DNA of 64,000 nucleotides from Enterocloster lavalensis (GCF_902364025.1 NZ_CABJCG010000011.1:62001-126000); one strand, 5' to 3'. Shown: positions 34,777-43,440, numbered from the stretch's first letter. Notes: generated by a model from the sequence alone, not told the origin. Translations and numbers: made by a program.

Positions 34777-34829
34777 CAAATGGGGGAAAATGTAACGCTT
34801 TCCTCGTTCTGATCTCCCCACAAATAAAC

Positions 34830-34863
34830 GGCGATACGTTCCCCCTTAACGGAGCGTACCGCC
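34830..34863 (-). terminator. Intrinsic terminator after pnuC
   Basis: GGCGATACGTTCC and GGAGCGTACCGCC pair over an 8-base loop (two G-U). On the minus strand the stem is followed by GTTTATTTG, 40 bp after the pnuC stop. Confidence 0.7.
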
Positions 34864-34904
34864 ATTCATCGTGGTTTCATTTCCTTGGCAAGGAAACCTC
34901 CACC

Positions 34905-35594
34905 CTATTCATTAACCGCATTTTCCATCCGGTTCATCCGCGTCCAGGTGATCATACCATAACAGGCGTTCAACAGGTAGACGGACCACATGGTCGTCAT
35001 AATCCAATCCCCTGCCAGGACCCACATGATCACGGTCACCACGTCCACAATGATCCACAGCAGCCATTGTTCCCGGTACCGGAGTACCATCAGGGCGTTG
35101 GCGATCACGGAAAAGGTCGTGCTGGCGCTGTCCAGCCAGGTGGCGTTTCCGCCCAGCCGGGACAGGAAAATGTGGTAGAGCCAGATACAGACCGCCGACG
35201 CGGCCACCAGAACCGCTGTGAGGCTTGGCTTCATTTTCTTACATTTTACAATGCCCGTGGTCTGGCTGTAATGCTTGTTCCAGAAATACATTCCCACAAA
35301 CTGGGTTGGCAGGTAATACAGGGCGTTCAGCATCACTTCCCCGTAATAGCGGCTGTACCAGGCCACCACAATATAGGCGGTTATGTTCACAAATCCCCAG
35401 TAGTATTGGGATTTTTTCCCAGCGGCACAGAGCACCACACAGAAGATGCCGCAGACGGCCGCCGCCGAACTGATCAAAAGATACCACCAGGAGCTTTCCC
35501 GGTCAATGGCTGCAAAATAGATGGTAAAGCCAGTCACCGCCAGAACCTCGAACCATTGGAAGGGGGTGAGGCTGGACTTGATTTTTTTAAGCAT
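34905..35594 (-). CDS. pnuC: Nicotinamide riboside/mononucleotide transporter PnuC
   Basis: 229 aa, about seven membrane helices. A membrane carrier for nicotinamide riboside by facilitated diffusion, made one-way by phosphorylation inside. The family signatures are visible: WGFVNITAYIVVAWYSRYYGE, LYYLPTQFVGMYFWNKHY, and near the C-terminus WIIVDVVTVIMWVLAGDW. Its ATG at 35594 overlaps the end of nadR by 8 bases and has GAGAGG upstream. Co-translation with NadR, which phosphorylates and adenylates the imported riboside, makes the pathway clear: NAD salvage. Confidence 0.93.
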   Translation of the reverse strand: MLKKIKSSLTPFQWFEVLAVTGFTIYFAAIDRESSWWYLLISSAAAVCGIFCVVLCAAGKKSQYYWGFVNITAYIVVAWYSRYYGEVMLNALYYLPTQFVGMYFWNKHYSQTTGIVKCKKMKPSLTAVLVAASAVCIWLYHIFLSRLGGNATWLDSASTTFSVIANALMVLRYREQWLLWIIVDVVTVIMWVLAGDWIMTTMWSVYLLNACYGMITWTRMNRMENAVNE

Positions 35595-36651
35595 GATCTG
35601 CCTCTCTTTCATTTACGTTTCCCAGCATACGATCCACCAACTCCACCGCCCGGTCAAACCGCTGCTTATAATCCCCGCGTATCACCTCAAATTCAAAGCC
35701 AAGGCTGTGGTAAATCTCCTGAATCTGCTCGCTGTACTTCTGACGGTCCGCGGCGATCACCGGGCTTCTTCCCCCGTCCTGGACAAATTCCACATCCGGC
35801 TCCAGAAACAGGATCAGATCATAGCGGTTCAGCCCTGCGATGGCCTGAGCCAGGGCGGCATTTTTCTCCTTTTCCCTTCCTTCCAGAAATCCGATGTAAA
35901 ACAGGGTGGTCAGGCAGTCCGTGTCCTCAAAGAGCACCCGGTTGCTGCGCTCAACTGCCTCCAACTCCCTCGTCTTGTGCTGCAGCAGGATGTCGGTAAA
36001 ATCCTCCGGGATCATCAAAAGATCCGTGCCGGAGCGCTCCGAGATGTCCCGGCCCACCTCCTCCAGATAGTTTGTATTGTAGTAATTGGCCAGGTTGACG
36101 GTGAGTGTGGATTTTCCGGTGCTCTCCCCGCCGATGATCAGCACTTTTTTCACATAATAGGGCTTCACAACATTGGGAAGCCAGTCCCAGTGCCCGTAAA
36201 TATCCGCCCGCAGTTCGGTAGACGACATGCCGTTTCTGGGCAGGATGATCAGCTGGGCCTGAGGGTAACAGCGGGACCAGAAGCTGTCCTCCCCGTAGTC
36301 GCTGCCGCAGAAAACGACGTCGATGGGCTGACCGGCAAATGCCTTCACTTTGTCCGCGTCCCGCTGCCAGTATTCTTCGGTGTAGGCTTCCTTGCTTCCG
36401 GCGTCGTCCTCCAAAATGAAAAGCTTCACATGGGCCAGATGGCTGGTCAGCCGGTAAATCCACCGGTAGCGCACCCGGACGTCGATCTCCGACCTGCGGC
36501 TCCCGCTGCTGATCACAAGAATCAGCGTCCGGCAGCGGCTTGCCGCCTCCAGGATACAGCGGACATGGCCCAGGTGAGGCGGGTTGAAGCTGCCGCCGTA
36601 GAGGCCGCAGGTGAAGGGGTGGTTGTCGGATGTTATGAAATGATTGTGCAT
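35587..36651 (-). CDS. nadR: Bifunctional NMN adenylyltransferase/ribosylnicotinamide kinase (NadR without HTH)
   Basis: 354 aa. Residues ~12-170 are a nucleotidyltransferase with GGSFNPPHLGHV (the HxGH motif) and the late SSTELRADI that replaces the ISSTxxR motif. Residues ~175-350 are a kinase domain, Walker A GGESTGKST, with LFEDTDCLTTLFY. It converts nicotinamide riboside to NMN and then to NAD. The enteric NadR has an N-terminal repressor helix-turn-helix; it is missing here, so this form is catalytic only. It forms an operon with pnuC. Confidence 0.93.
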   Translation of the reverse strand: MHNHFITSDNHPFTCGLYGGSFNPPHLGHVRCILEAASRCRTLILVISSGSRRSEIDVRVRYRWIYRLTSHLAHVKLFILEDDAGSKEAYTEEYWQRDADKVKAFAGQPIDVVFCGSDYGEDSFWSRCYPQAQLIILPRNGMSSTELRADIYGHWDWLPNVVKPYYVKKVLIIGGESTGKSTLTVNLANYYNTNYLEEVGRDISERSGTDLLMIPEDFTDILLQHKTRELEAVERSNRVLFEDTDCLTTLFYIGFLEGREKEKNAALAQAIAGLNRYDLILFLEPDVEFVQDGGRSPVIAADRQKYSEQIQEIYHSLGFEFEVIRGDYKQRFDRAVELVDRMLGNVNEREADHA

Positions 36652-36674
36652 AGTTTGACTTTTTCCTCTTTGAT

Positions 36675-37922
36675 TTAATAAAATTTATATTTGAGGGTTA
36701 TCTCCTCACCGGTATCCAGATCCGTTATGTTCCGGTACAGCGTGATATCCCCGTCGCTGCTTATTTTGATAGGCTGCATATTTTCATAGCTAATGGCCGA
36801 TTCAGCGGCAGTTGTTCTCGCCCCGGAAATACCATGAACGGATGCCGCCGTTTCAATAATAGAACCGAACGCTTTAACTTGTCCTGTATGAGGTTCCAAT
36901 ATTACCGCGCCGTCCACAGAGGACAATTCCAAAAATGTATTTCTCCCTGCAATTTGCCCCCTGTTTAACAATGATATCCGTTCGATTGCCGCAGCTAAAT
37001 GTTTCCGAATCCCCATGGCTTCCGAGTGTCCCAATATGCTTTCCCGGTTTACGATGTGCCTCTCGTAATCATCATCCAGCACAAGCACGATCAACGCGCC
37101 ATGCCTTCTGTAGCTTATATCCCAGCATATATCAAATAGATTGCAGGCCACATTGTACGCAGCTTTCAAAACATCCCGGAATAAGTTCTTTACCATATTG
37201 CCCTGATAAACCGTGATATCGCCTTTCCGAATGGAAATAATCATTTGATCATGATTGAATGGCTCCTCATTGTATATGATCACATCGCCTGTACGCGTTA
37301 GTGCAATGCCCACCTGTCCTGCTTTCATCACGCTGGTAAACGGCCGCAAAAAGTTAGGGACAGAAGAATAATCGGGTTTATCGCTGATTTCATTCCAGCT
37401 GACTTCTTTATAATCAGCAATCCGGAACTCCTTGTCGGCTATAAAATAGACGTAGTTCGACCCGCCCATCACATCAATCAATTTCATTTCACTGGCCTCA
37501 GAAAAATCCAAATAGCCCGTGGCTTCCGGATCAATAATTATATTTTTGACAATGGGAAGATTCTCATAGGTACGATTCTGCATTTTACCAATATGATCTA
37601 AAATTTTACCCCATTCCCTTTGGCTGATGGAGGTCTTGATCTCCAGCCATTTTGTAGCGATCTCTCTCTCCACGCATTTTCGTTCCAATTCCCCACTGTT
37701 TAGGTCCAACTCGCAGAAACAACGGGAATTTTCCTCAATAAATTCGAAAAGGTCCCTGATTGGCCCACCCTTTCTGCCTGTATTATACGTGATATAATAA
37801 AATTTCCGGCCGTTTATTATCAAATCTAAAAGCGTTCCCCAATTCGGGCGGATCGGGTGGTCCAGCAAATATAACTGCGGAACCATCTGTTCAATTATCT
37901 TGGCCAACTCAATTTCTTTCAT
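36675..37922 (-). CDS. Protein with degenerate diadenylate-cyclase-like (DAC) domain
   Basis: 415 aa, soluble. The C-terminal half (~residues 245-385) follows the DisA_N/CdaA fold: RRHGALIVLVLDDDYE at its start, the DGA motif as SSVDGAVIL (337-339), and SGARTTAAESAISY (364-377) at the place of the catalytic RHR motif, here R-T-T. This departure suggests nucleotide binding but reduced or no c-di-AMP synthesis, as in the DAC-like sensor domains proposed for conflict and signalling systems. The N-terminal ~240 residues are not recognisable. It is the last of three co-oriented genes (with 37946 and 38256). Confidence 0.7.
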   Translation of the reverse strand: MKEIELAKIIEQMVPQLYLLDHPIRPNWGTLLDLIINGRKFYYITYNTGRKGGPIRDLFEFIEENSRCFCELDLNSGELERKCVEREIATKWLEIKTSISQREWGKILDHIGKMQNRTYENLPIVKNIIIDPEATGYLDFSEASEMKLIDVMGGSNYVYFIADKEFRIADYKEVSWNEISDKPDYSSVPNFLRPFTSVMKAGQVGIALTRTGDVIIYNEEPFNHDQMIISIRKGDITVYQGNMVKNLFRDVLKAAYNVACNLFDICWDISYRRHGALIVLVLDDDYERHIVNRESILGHSEAMGIRKHLAAAIERISLLNRGQIAGRNTFLELSSVDGAVILEPHTGQVKAFGSIIETAASVHGISGARTTAAESAISYENMQPIKISSDGDITLYRNITDLDTGEEITLKYKFY

Positions 37923-37945
37923 TGAATCACCTTCCTCTTATTACC

Positions 37946-38227
37946 TCAATCCTTCAAATCGTCTCCTGATATCGCGATAGACGGATAATGGGACAGGGTT
38001 GTAAGGTCCACATCCAGCGGGACGCTGTACACCATATAGTAATGGCTGGGATTTTCAGCCGCCAGCTCCCTTATTTTGCTCTCCGCCAGTTTTTTGTCCA
38101 GGGTAGCGTATACCACCGACACCACCCCCACCTTTTCATTGCCTGAATTTTGGATGCTTCCACGCAAAATCAGCTTTAACGGAGCCTCACCGTTTAACCC
38201 CTGCTCAATGTAGTCCTCGTAGTTCAT
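37946..38227 (-). CDS. Uncharacterised 93-aa protein of the DAC-like cassette
   Basis: 93 aa, alpha/beta pattern: MNYEDYIEQGLNGEAPLKL, then VGVVSVVYATLDKKLAESKIRELAAENP, ending TLSHYPSIAISGDDLKD. A GGAGGGG site precedes the ATG. It lies 23 bp before the DAC-like gene and 28 bp after the DUF4177-like gene, so it belongs to the same transcript. No family recognised; the alternating YATLDKK segment looks like a small sandwich fold, but this is only an impression. Confidence 0.75.
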   Translation of the reverse strand: MNYEDYIEQGLNGEAPLKLILRGSIQNSGNEKVGVVSVVYATLDKKLAESKIRELAAENPSHYYMVYSVPLDVDLTTLSHYPSIAISGDDLKD

Positions 38228-38255
38228 TTGTTCTCCCCTCCCGGCTTCGGTTCAG

Positions 38256-38423
38256 TCACTGGCGCTCCCTCATAAACACCATCACATCATTTGCCCATGT
38301 GCAGAATTTCCACCCCTGGGAGCCCAGCTCGTTCCACTCCGCTTCCATATCCGCCACTTTTTTGTCATAATCAAATCCCACTTTAAGTTTGGATTTGACA
38401 AATTTGTATTCATACTGCTTCAT
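38256..38423 (-). CDS. DUF4177-like small protein
   Basis: 55 aa, missed by length cut-offs. It reads MKQYEYKFVK...AEWNELGSQGWKF...FMRERQ; the pattern of a YEYK strand, then NELGxxGWKF, then a final strand ending in R is that of DUF4177. AGGTGTGAGGA precedes the ATG at 38423. It is the first gene of the DAC-like cassette. Function unknown. Confidence 0.75.
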   Translation of the reverse strand: MKQYEYKFVKSKLKVGFDYDKKVADMEAEWNELGSQGWKFCTWANDVMVFMRERQ

Positions 38424-38631
38424 TCCTCACACCTCCGTTTCCTCTGCCTGTATCAGCCGTGCTGCTCTTATATGATCCTAATTATATGGGAGATTATGTT
38501 GAAATTCAACGCAAAATTCACTTCCAAACGCCAATGTTAACTTCAGTTGACAGTTTTCCCGGCCTTCCTGGTAGAAATTATGGTTGGAAATTGTTATACT
38601 TCTTCTGAAATCAGTTATGAGGAGGACACGA

Positions 38632-39390
38632 ATGACGGCATTCAGCGAGCGGCTTATCAAATTGAGAAAACAAAAGGGCTTATCCCAGGAACAACTGGGG
38701 GCAGCCGTGGGCGTCACACGGCAGACGGTATCAAAATGGGAGCTGGGCGACACGACACCGGAGCTTGGAAAGCTGGTACAGCTCAGTGACTATTTCCAGA
38801 TTTCGGTAGATGAGCTGGTGGGGCATGCGGCGGAGAACCACGGCGATAGTGTCGTGGAAATGAACGGTGTGCCCGCTGTCTGGCATTACGAATATAAGAG
38901 TAAAAGAACCTTGTTCGGAGCCCCTCTGGTTCATATCAATCTCGGACATGGCCCCCGCCGGGCCAGAGGTATCATTGCCGTAGGAAACTTGTCTCGGGGG
39001 GTGATCGCTATCGGCGGGCTGGCCGTGGGTATTCTGTCCTTTGGCGCCTGTTCCCTGGGTATGTTCTCACTGGGCGGCCTCTCACTGGGACTTTTAGTCT
39101 CCGCTGGCGGATTGTCAGTGGGCTCGCTGGCCTTTGGCGGGCTGGCAATCGGGCTGTTCGCCGTGGGAGGCTGCGCCTTTGGCGTCTATTCCATCGGCGG
39201 CTGTGCCATTGCCTCGAAGATCGCAGCCGGCGGTTACGCCCACGGCCCTATCGCCATCGGGGACCGGGCGACGGGGGACATCGTGTTTCGATTTGAGCAG
39301 GGCTTTCGCTCCGGGGATGTGAGACGGGCGATCACGGAAATGTTTCCGGGTACGTGGGGGATTATAGCCGATATCTTCAGCGCGTTTTAA
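38632..39390 (+). CDS. XRE regulator fused to a glycine-rich predicted beta-solenoid
   Basis: 252 aa. Residues 1-65 are a helix-turn-helix (FSERLIKLRKQKGLSQEQLG, GVTRQTVSKWELG). Residues ~115-225 consist of short repeats in which Gly recurs every five or six residues (IAIGGLAVGILSFGACSLG, then GGLAIGLFAVGGCAFG), interrupted by small hydrophobics, as in left-handed beta-helices or very short membrane hairpins. The tail resumes a normal sequence. ATG at 38632 follows GAGGAGGA; an earlier ATG at 38584 does not. It is divergent from the DAC cassette and may regulate it. The solenoid may be a sensor or scaffold; that is a guess. Confidence 0.75.
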   Translation: MTAFSERLIKLRKQKGLSQEQLGAAVGVTRQTVSKWELGDTTPELGKLVQLSDYFQISVDELVGHAAENHGDSVVEMNGVPAVWHYEYKSKRTLFGAPLVHINLGHGPRRARGIIAVGNLSRGVIAIGGLAVGILSFGACSLGMFSLGGLSLGLLVSAGGLSVGSLAFGGLAIGLFAVGGCAFGVYSIGGCAIASKIAAGGYAHGPIAIGDRATGDIVFRFEQGFRSGDVRRAITEMFPGTWGIIADIFSAF

Positions 39391-39452
39391 TTTTAAGACG
39401 GCAAAATCCGCAGCGCAACCGGATTGGCGGTTATGCTGCGGAGTTTCGACGT

Positions 39453-39944
39453 TTATGTTTTAGATGGATGGGACTGATTATCATTGTAAACAAAATGCGG
39501 TATCGGACGTCCGTCAATGGACGACCGCCACATTCCATCCTGCTTTGCGCCCATTTTCTCGTAGAATCCAATGGCCTGAGGGCTGGTGACAAAATGGAAT
39601 TCCGGGATACTACGGCATCTGCACCAATCCGTCAGATGATTCCACATCTGCTTTCCGCAACCATTTCCCAGACATTGCTCAGAAATGTAGAAATATTCCA
39701 ACTCCCAACCGCCGCCGTCCCGCTTTAGGCCCCAGAATGCAATGGCATTTTCGTGATCCCAGGATACATAGACTGGATTTTCACGGATAAATTGCTCGGT
39801 GATGTTGAACGTGCTGTCAAAGGTGTCCATAAATGCTTCGCCGTAGCCCCAATGGGCCTCTGATTGATGGGCGAGGGAGCGGAGGTGGGCGGTGTCATTT
39901 GGGATGGCTTGTTGGAATTGTAGCGTATTTTTAGTTGCTTCCAT
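39453..39944 (-). CDS. GNAT-family N-acetyltransferase
   Basis: 163 aa. The acetyl-CoA binding core has LEYFYISEQCLGNGCGKQMWNHL, which matches the R/Q-x-x-G-x-G/A motif A, followed by SIPEFHFVTSPQAIGFYEKMGAKQDGM (motif B region). Substrate unknown. The start ATG 39944 has GAGGA upstream; a longer frame exists but without a site. It lies in an AT-richer patch with accessory genes. Confidence 0.85.
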   Translation of the reverse strand: MEATKNTLQFQQAIPNDTAHLRSLAHQSEAHWGYGEAFMDTFDSTFNITEQFIRENPVYVSWDHENAIAFWGLKRDGGGWELEYFYISEQCLGNGCGKQMWNHLTDWCRCRSIPEFHFVTSPQAIGFYEKMGAKQDGMWRSSIDGRPIPHFVYNDNQSHPSKT

Positions 39945-40024
39945 ATATTTCCTCGTTGTATTAATACTCAATTCAATCAAAAACTTTCGTAATATCCTGA
40001 TACCGGTTGACCACACTTAGCATC

Positions 40025-40273
40025 TTATTCCCCCACAAGTTCTTTCAATTCATCCAGATCCAGCCAGCCTTCGCCGTCTTTCACCGCTTCCTCAGCTTCC
40101 TGCAGCTTCACCAGAAGTTTTTTCTCCGCTTGATCACGCTCGTAATCTTTCATATCCATGACGCCAAAACGTCCTCTGCGATTTTTAGTTAGATATACCG
40201 GTTCTCCTTTATGACAGTTATTCAAGACTTCATTATAATTTCTCAAATCAGATGCTGGTAAAATATTTGCCAT
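40025..40273 (-). CDS. Phd/YefM-type antitoxin, orphan
   Basis: 82 aa. ILPASDLRNYNEVLNNCHKGEPVYLTKNRRGRFGVMDMKDYER is the standard Phd/YefM N-terminal dimer and DNA-binding domain; the charged helical tail (EKKLLVKLQEAEEAVKDG) is where the toxin normally binds. No RelE/ParE-like toxin gene follows; downstream is only ~80 bp and then the GNAT gene. The gap holds a short frame ending VVNRYQDITKVFD, perhaps the remnant of a toxin's C-terminus, but this is weak. Confidence 0.85.
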   Translation of the reverse strand: MANILPASDLRNYNEVLNNCHKGEPVYLTKNRRGRFGVMDMKDYERDQAEKKLLVKLQEAEEAVKDGEGWLDLDELKELVGE

Positions 40274-40409
40274 ATTTTTTCAGCTCCTTCCTTGATTTCA
40301 TTTTATTTCTGCTACTTCTATTCTACACAAAAAACAGTAAAATTCAACGTAGGTTTTTACAGCTTTTTTGAATTGTATTTAAACATATTCTATTATGATT
40401 CCTTTTATA

Positions 40410-40592
40410 TTAGCTTTCGCTGGCAGGTCCTCCACACTTAGGACATCGTGGAATCATCCTTAATTGATGTCCACCATTAACATACCTACGAAATTCATTT
40501 CCACAAATATTACTGAGGTGGTCGAAAAGCTCCAAAATTGCTTTTAGTTCCGTTTTAGTTCCACAGGCAAAAGAAAAAAGCCGATACCCCAA
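40410..40592 (-). CDS. Possible small zinc-ribbon-like ORF (uncertain)
   Basis: 60 aa from a TTG start, with CGT, ICGN and a final CPKCGG cluster that could bind zinc. It is in AT-rich sequence between the orphan antitoxin and the left end of the mobile element. There is no clear ribosome site, so it may be a remnant. I report it only as possible. Confidence 0.3.
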   Translation of the reverse strand: MGYRLFSFACGTKTELKAILELFDHLSNICGNEFRRYVNGGHQLRMIPRCPKCGGPASES

Positions 40593-40687
40593 GATTTTAC
40601 AAGGGATATCAGCTCTTCATTATTTATTCAAACTCGACAAATCCTATTATATGGGGCTGTATTTCCTATACTTTAACAGGCATAACA
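40593..40687. other. AT-rich left flank of the mobile element
   Basis: No intact gene seen. A short frame on the minus strand ends in the residues GFVEFE. The bases around 40626-40636 (ATTCAAACTC) loosely resemble the guaA 3' end (ATTCCCACTC), so the far attachment site could lie here, but the match is too weak to place the junction. Confidence 0.3.
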
Positions 40688-40760
40688 TTCGCAAATTTGT
40701 TAATATTTTACCTGTTATTTTTGGCCGCTAATTTTCTTAGTATCAAAATAGTATCACAAA
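40688..40760. repeat. Left-end motifs of the mobile element (17-bp and 23-bp repeats)
   Basis: TTCGCAAATTTGTTAAT at 40688-40704 is a copy of the motif found three times near 46317-46401. It is followed by TAGTATCA-AA-ATAGTATCAC (start of 40738-40760), which recurs at 47110-47132 near the other end. Positions at the two extremities suggest arm sites for integrase or excisionase. Confidence 0.65.
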
Positions 40761-40844
40761 AAGCAGGAGAATACAACTACCTTTTACACCGTTTCCCAGG
40801 CTATTCAGCAATAGAAAACACCCTGATATATCGGAAGTTCTCTT

Positions 40845-41795
40845 TTATTGCGCTCGACGCATTTCGTTCCGGTAGAAGCCGTCACCCTTGGACACTGTAA
40901 TCAGTTCCCCTTGGGTTTCCATAGCTTGAATACGCTTGGCAATCCACCAGTCGCCGATACCCAATTGATACCGCCCCAATACATCACCGATGAGATGAGC
41001 CACCCGGAAAATTCCATCAGGGATTTGGGCACGAATGAATGGATCGTAGAAATCCTCCCCTACACTGCGCAAACGGCCATTGACAACAGCACGCAAGGGT
41101 GAATTTTCCTCTCGAAGCTGTGACCACTCCATAGCGATAGCTCTGCGGACATTTTTAGGGATTTCCCGCTCCAGCGGCAGATACGCCGCCCAGTCCCCCG
41201 GAGATAGTTCCCCCCAGTTCAAACAGGACTGCACCGTATTATCTTCCAGCGGCATCCACCGGGGCATCTCTAAAGCGGTCACGGGACAATCGCAGTCCCG
41301 CAGTTGCCAAAGCACATCATAAAATCCGCACAGGGAGTAAGGCGCATTGCTGTACCAAATGCGCACAGCCTCGCCATGTTTTCCGCCCTCCAAAAGCCGC
41401 TCTCTGTCCCGCTGGCGTTGTTCCCAAAGCATATCCCGCTGGGCATAATCGTCTGGGTCGCAATCTGGGAGTGGGAAATCGCCCCCTAGCCAAGCGGTAA
41501 GCAAATCAAACCGGGCCTTCTCCACATCAGGGCCGCTTATGGGGCCGATGTCCAGCCCAACAGACGGGCATAGCACATCTCCAGGATTGCCGCCCACAGG
41601 TCGTGCCCGGCGGTTCTCTTTCTCCCTCTGGGCCTTGAATTGGGCTATAGCTTGGTTTTTTTCTTCCTGCGTGGGTTCCTTCTCTCCCTCGCCGAAAATA
41701 ACTCCAATCACCCCAACATCCCAACTGGACGACCCCCAATGCGTGGCCATCTTCAATGTCCCACATTCACTGTCGGAAAAAACTATTTGTAGCAT
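40845..41795 (-). CDS. Cargo gene: DUF1835/DUF3658-like protein
   Basis: 316 aa. The N-terminus MLQIVFSDSECGTLKMA and the conserved LDIGPISG and YSNAPYSLCGFYDVLWQL, EMPRWMP agree with the DUF1835 fold; the C-terminal third with GRYQLGIGDWWIAKRI is consistent with DUF3658. Function unknown. It is separated from the mobilisation operon by that operon's terminator, so it is expressed on its own, and it is the only non-transfer gene in the element, plausibly its payload. Confidence 0.7.
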   Translation of the reverse strand: MLQIVFSDSECGTLKMATHWGSSSWDVGVIGVIFGEGEKEPTQEEKNQAIAQFKAQREKENRRARPVGGNPGDVLCPSVGLDIGPISGPDVEKARFDLLTAWLGGDFPLPDCDPDDYAQRDMLWEQRQRDRERLLEGGKHGEAVRIWYSNAPYSLCGFYDVLWQLRDCDCPVTALEMPRWMPLEDNTVQSCLNWGELSPGDWAAYLPLEREIPKNVRRAIAMEWSQLREENSPLRAVVNGRLRSVGEDFYDPFIRAQIPDGIFRVAHLIGDVLGRYQLGIGDWWIAKRIQAMETQGELITVSKGDGFYRNEMRRAQ

Positions 41796-41871
41796 GGTAA
41801 AAACTCCGTTTCCAATTCCTTTTTATCGCCCTTATTATAGCAGTAAAATCACCCGCTGACAAGTACAAAAC

Positions 41872-41899
41872 GGGAGGGCACTCATTGGAGCGCCCTCCC
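41872..41899 (-). terminator. Terminator of the mobilisation operon
   Basis: GGGAGGGC (41872-41879) pairs with GCCCTCCC (41892-41899) across 12 bases. On the minus strand the hairpin is followed by GTTTTGT. It lies 9 bp beyond the relaxase stop. Confidence 0.75.
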
Positions 41900-41907
41900 A
41901 CTGTTCG

Positions 41908-43092
41908 TTACCTCGCCCCCCGGCTGAATTTCCGCTTTGCTTTCCTCTGCTCCCGCTCTTGCGCTTCCCTGCGCTTTGCGTCCTCTACAGCCCGTTCCAC
42001 TTCTTCTGGGCCGAAAGCCCTCTTGACCCGCTCAAAGTCGGCAACTGTCCCCCGCAGGGCCTTGTTCTCCAACTTCGTTTCCTGCAAGCGGTCGGACAAC
42101 CGCTCGTTTCCTTCCCTGGCCCGTCCATAGTCCCCCTGCAACCGCTCATACTTCCTCTTCAACTCGACATAGGCCCGGTACAGGGAACGCAGCACCTTGA
42201 CGATCTGCGCCAACAGGGGCTTGGCTTTCTTCTCCCGGTAGGACTTGGCACTCTCCAGCGGCCCAGGCTCCGGCAATATCCGCTCCGGGTCGTCGGAGAA
42301 CTGCGCCGCCAACTGCTCCATGTTCCTCACAGCCGGGGCCAGCTCCTTTAGACGCTGCTCCTGCTGTTCCACCTGTCCCTGCTTCTTGGCCTTGACCGCC
42401 TCCAGCTCGGCAATCTCTTTCGCCCTCTGCTCCTTTTTGAAGTCCAGTACAGGCAGGTGCTTGTCATGGGTGCCCTTGTCCTCCCACTCAATACCATGGC
42501 GCTCCATCACAGCGGCAAGCTGTTCCTTTTCGGAGCGTACCCACTGGCTCCACTCCGTGTCGCCCCTGGTGCCGCCCTTAAAGCCCTGGGCCGCTAACGC
42601 CTGTTTGAGAGATACCCTTGTGTCCAGGCCCCGCTTGCTCCCCGTGGTGAACGGTACGAAGTCGATGTGCAGATGGGGCGTGGCCTCGTCCATGTGGAGG
42701 TGGGCGGAGAACACCCGGAGCTGGGGGTTGCGCTCCTGGAACCCTCTCATGTACTCGTCCAGCACCGCCGCCGCAAGCTGGCCGTCCTCGCCCTCGGCAC
42801 TCATGTCGTCCTTGTTCCCCACTTGCAGGATGATTTCATGGAACGGCTTTTCCTGCTTGCTGGAACGTATCTTCTCATAGTAGTCCTCAATCTTGCGGTC
42901 TGCCCTGGTCTGCTTGTCGTTGTACCGCTTGAGGGCCTCGTCAAACAGCTCATGGAAAACTGCCTTGATATTTTCGTGGCAGTAGGTTATATTCAAGTGG
43001 GAGCGTTCCGGGTCGGTGTTCTTGGCGTTGAACGCCCTGCTGTTGTGGTTCACCGAACCTTGCCCCATCATCGCACTAATCGTCCTTTTCAA
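41908..43092 (-). CDS. MobV-family relaxase
   Basis: 394 aa. Nicks the origin of transfer to start conjugative mobilisation. The N-terminal Mob_Pre domain (~1-200) has NHNSRAFNAKNTDPERSHLN and the metal-binding motif HLHMDEATPHLHIDFVP (three His). The C-terminal half (~210-394) is a long coiled coil (EIAELEAVKAKKQGQVEQQE) ending in a basic tail (KAKRKFSRGAR). The array of hairpins upstream of the start (43103-43441) is the natural place for its oriT. Confidence 0.9.
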   Translation of the reverse strand: MKRTISAMMGQGSVNHNSRAFNAKNTDPERSHLNITYCHENIKAVFHELFDEALKRYNDKQTRADRKIEDYYEKIRSSKQEKPFHEIILQVGNKDDMSAEGEDGQLAAAVLDEYMRGFQERNPQLRVFSAHLHMDEATPHLHIDFVPFTTGSKRGLDTRVSLKQALAAQGFKGGTRGDTEWSQWVRSEKEQLAAVMERHGIEWEDKGTHDKHLPVLDFKKEQRAKEIAELEAVKAKKQGQVEQQEQRLKELAPAVRNMEQLAAQFSDDPERILPEPGPLESAKSYREKKAKPLLAQIVKVLRSLYRAYVELKRKYERLQGDYGRAREGNERLSDRLQETKLENKALRGTVADFERVKRAFGPEEVERAVEDAKRREAQEREQRKAKRKFSRGAR

Positions 43093-43128
43093 ATCAACAC
43101 TCCTTTCGCCGCGCCAGCGGCGGCCTTT

Positions 43129-43440
43129 GTTACTTTCTGCGAAAGTAACGCAAAAGCACTTTTGACGGCCTTGCGGCCATCAAAAGCGCATTTGCGCCCT
43201 ACGGGGTGGAGTGGGGGCGTTGCCCCCGCCGTCTGCGGACGGCTCCCCCAGCAGGGCCGCCCTTTGAAAAGGGCACCCTGCACCCCGCCTAAACTTTGAC
43301 ACTCGCCGTTGGGCAGGGGGAAAGGCACAGCCTTTCCCCCTCCCGGCCAGTGTTCTCCGTGGGCCAAAAGTCAAGGGGTTCGGGTTGTATTGCCTTGCGG
43401 CAATCTCCACCCCCAGGTATGGCCCCTTGACTTTTGGCCC
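43129..43440. other. Hairpin array upstream of the relaxase, candidate oriT
   Basis: At least eight consecutive inverted repeats: GTTACTTTC/GAAAGTAAC (43129-43149), CTTTTGACGGCC/GGCCATCAAAAG (43159-43186), GGGGGC/GCCCCC, GCCGTC/GACGGC, CCCTTT/AAAGGG, GGGGGAAAGG/CCTTTCCCCC (43316-43340), and a perfect 18-bp pair (43361-43378 with 43423-43440) that encloses a further small hairpin. No reading frame here is credible. Confidence 0.7.

Noticed and set aside
34789..34803. Catabolite-response element upstream of the binding protein-kinase operon
   Set aside because: Two constrained positions deviate from the consensus.
42245..42880. Plus-strand frame antisense to the relaxase
   Set aside because: Opposite strand of a gene with complete relaxase motifs; Ser-rich shadow translation.
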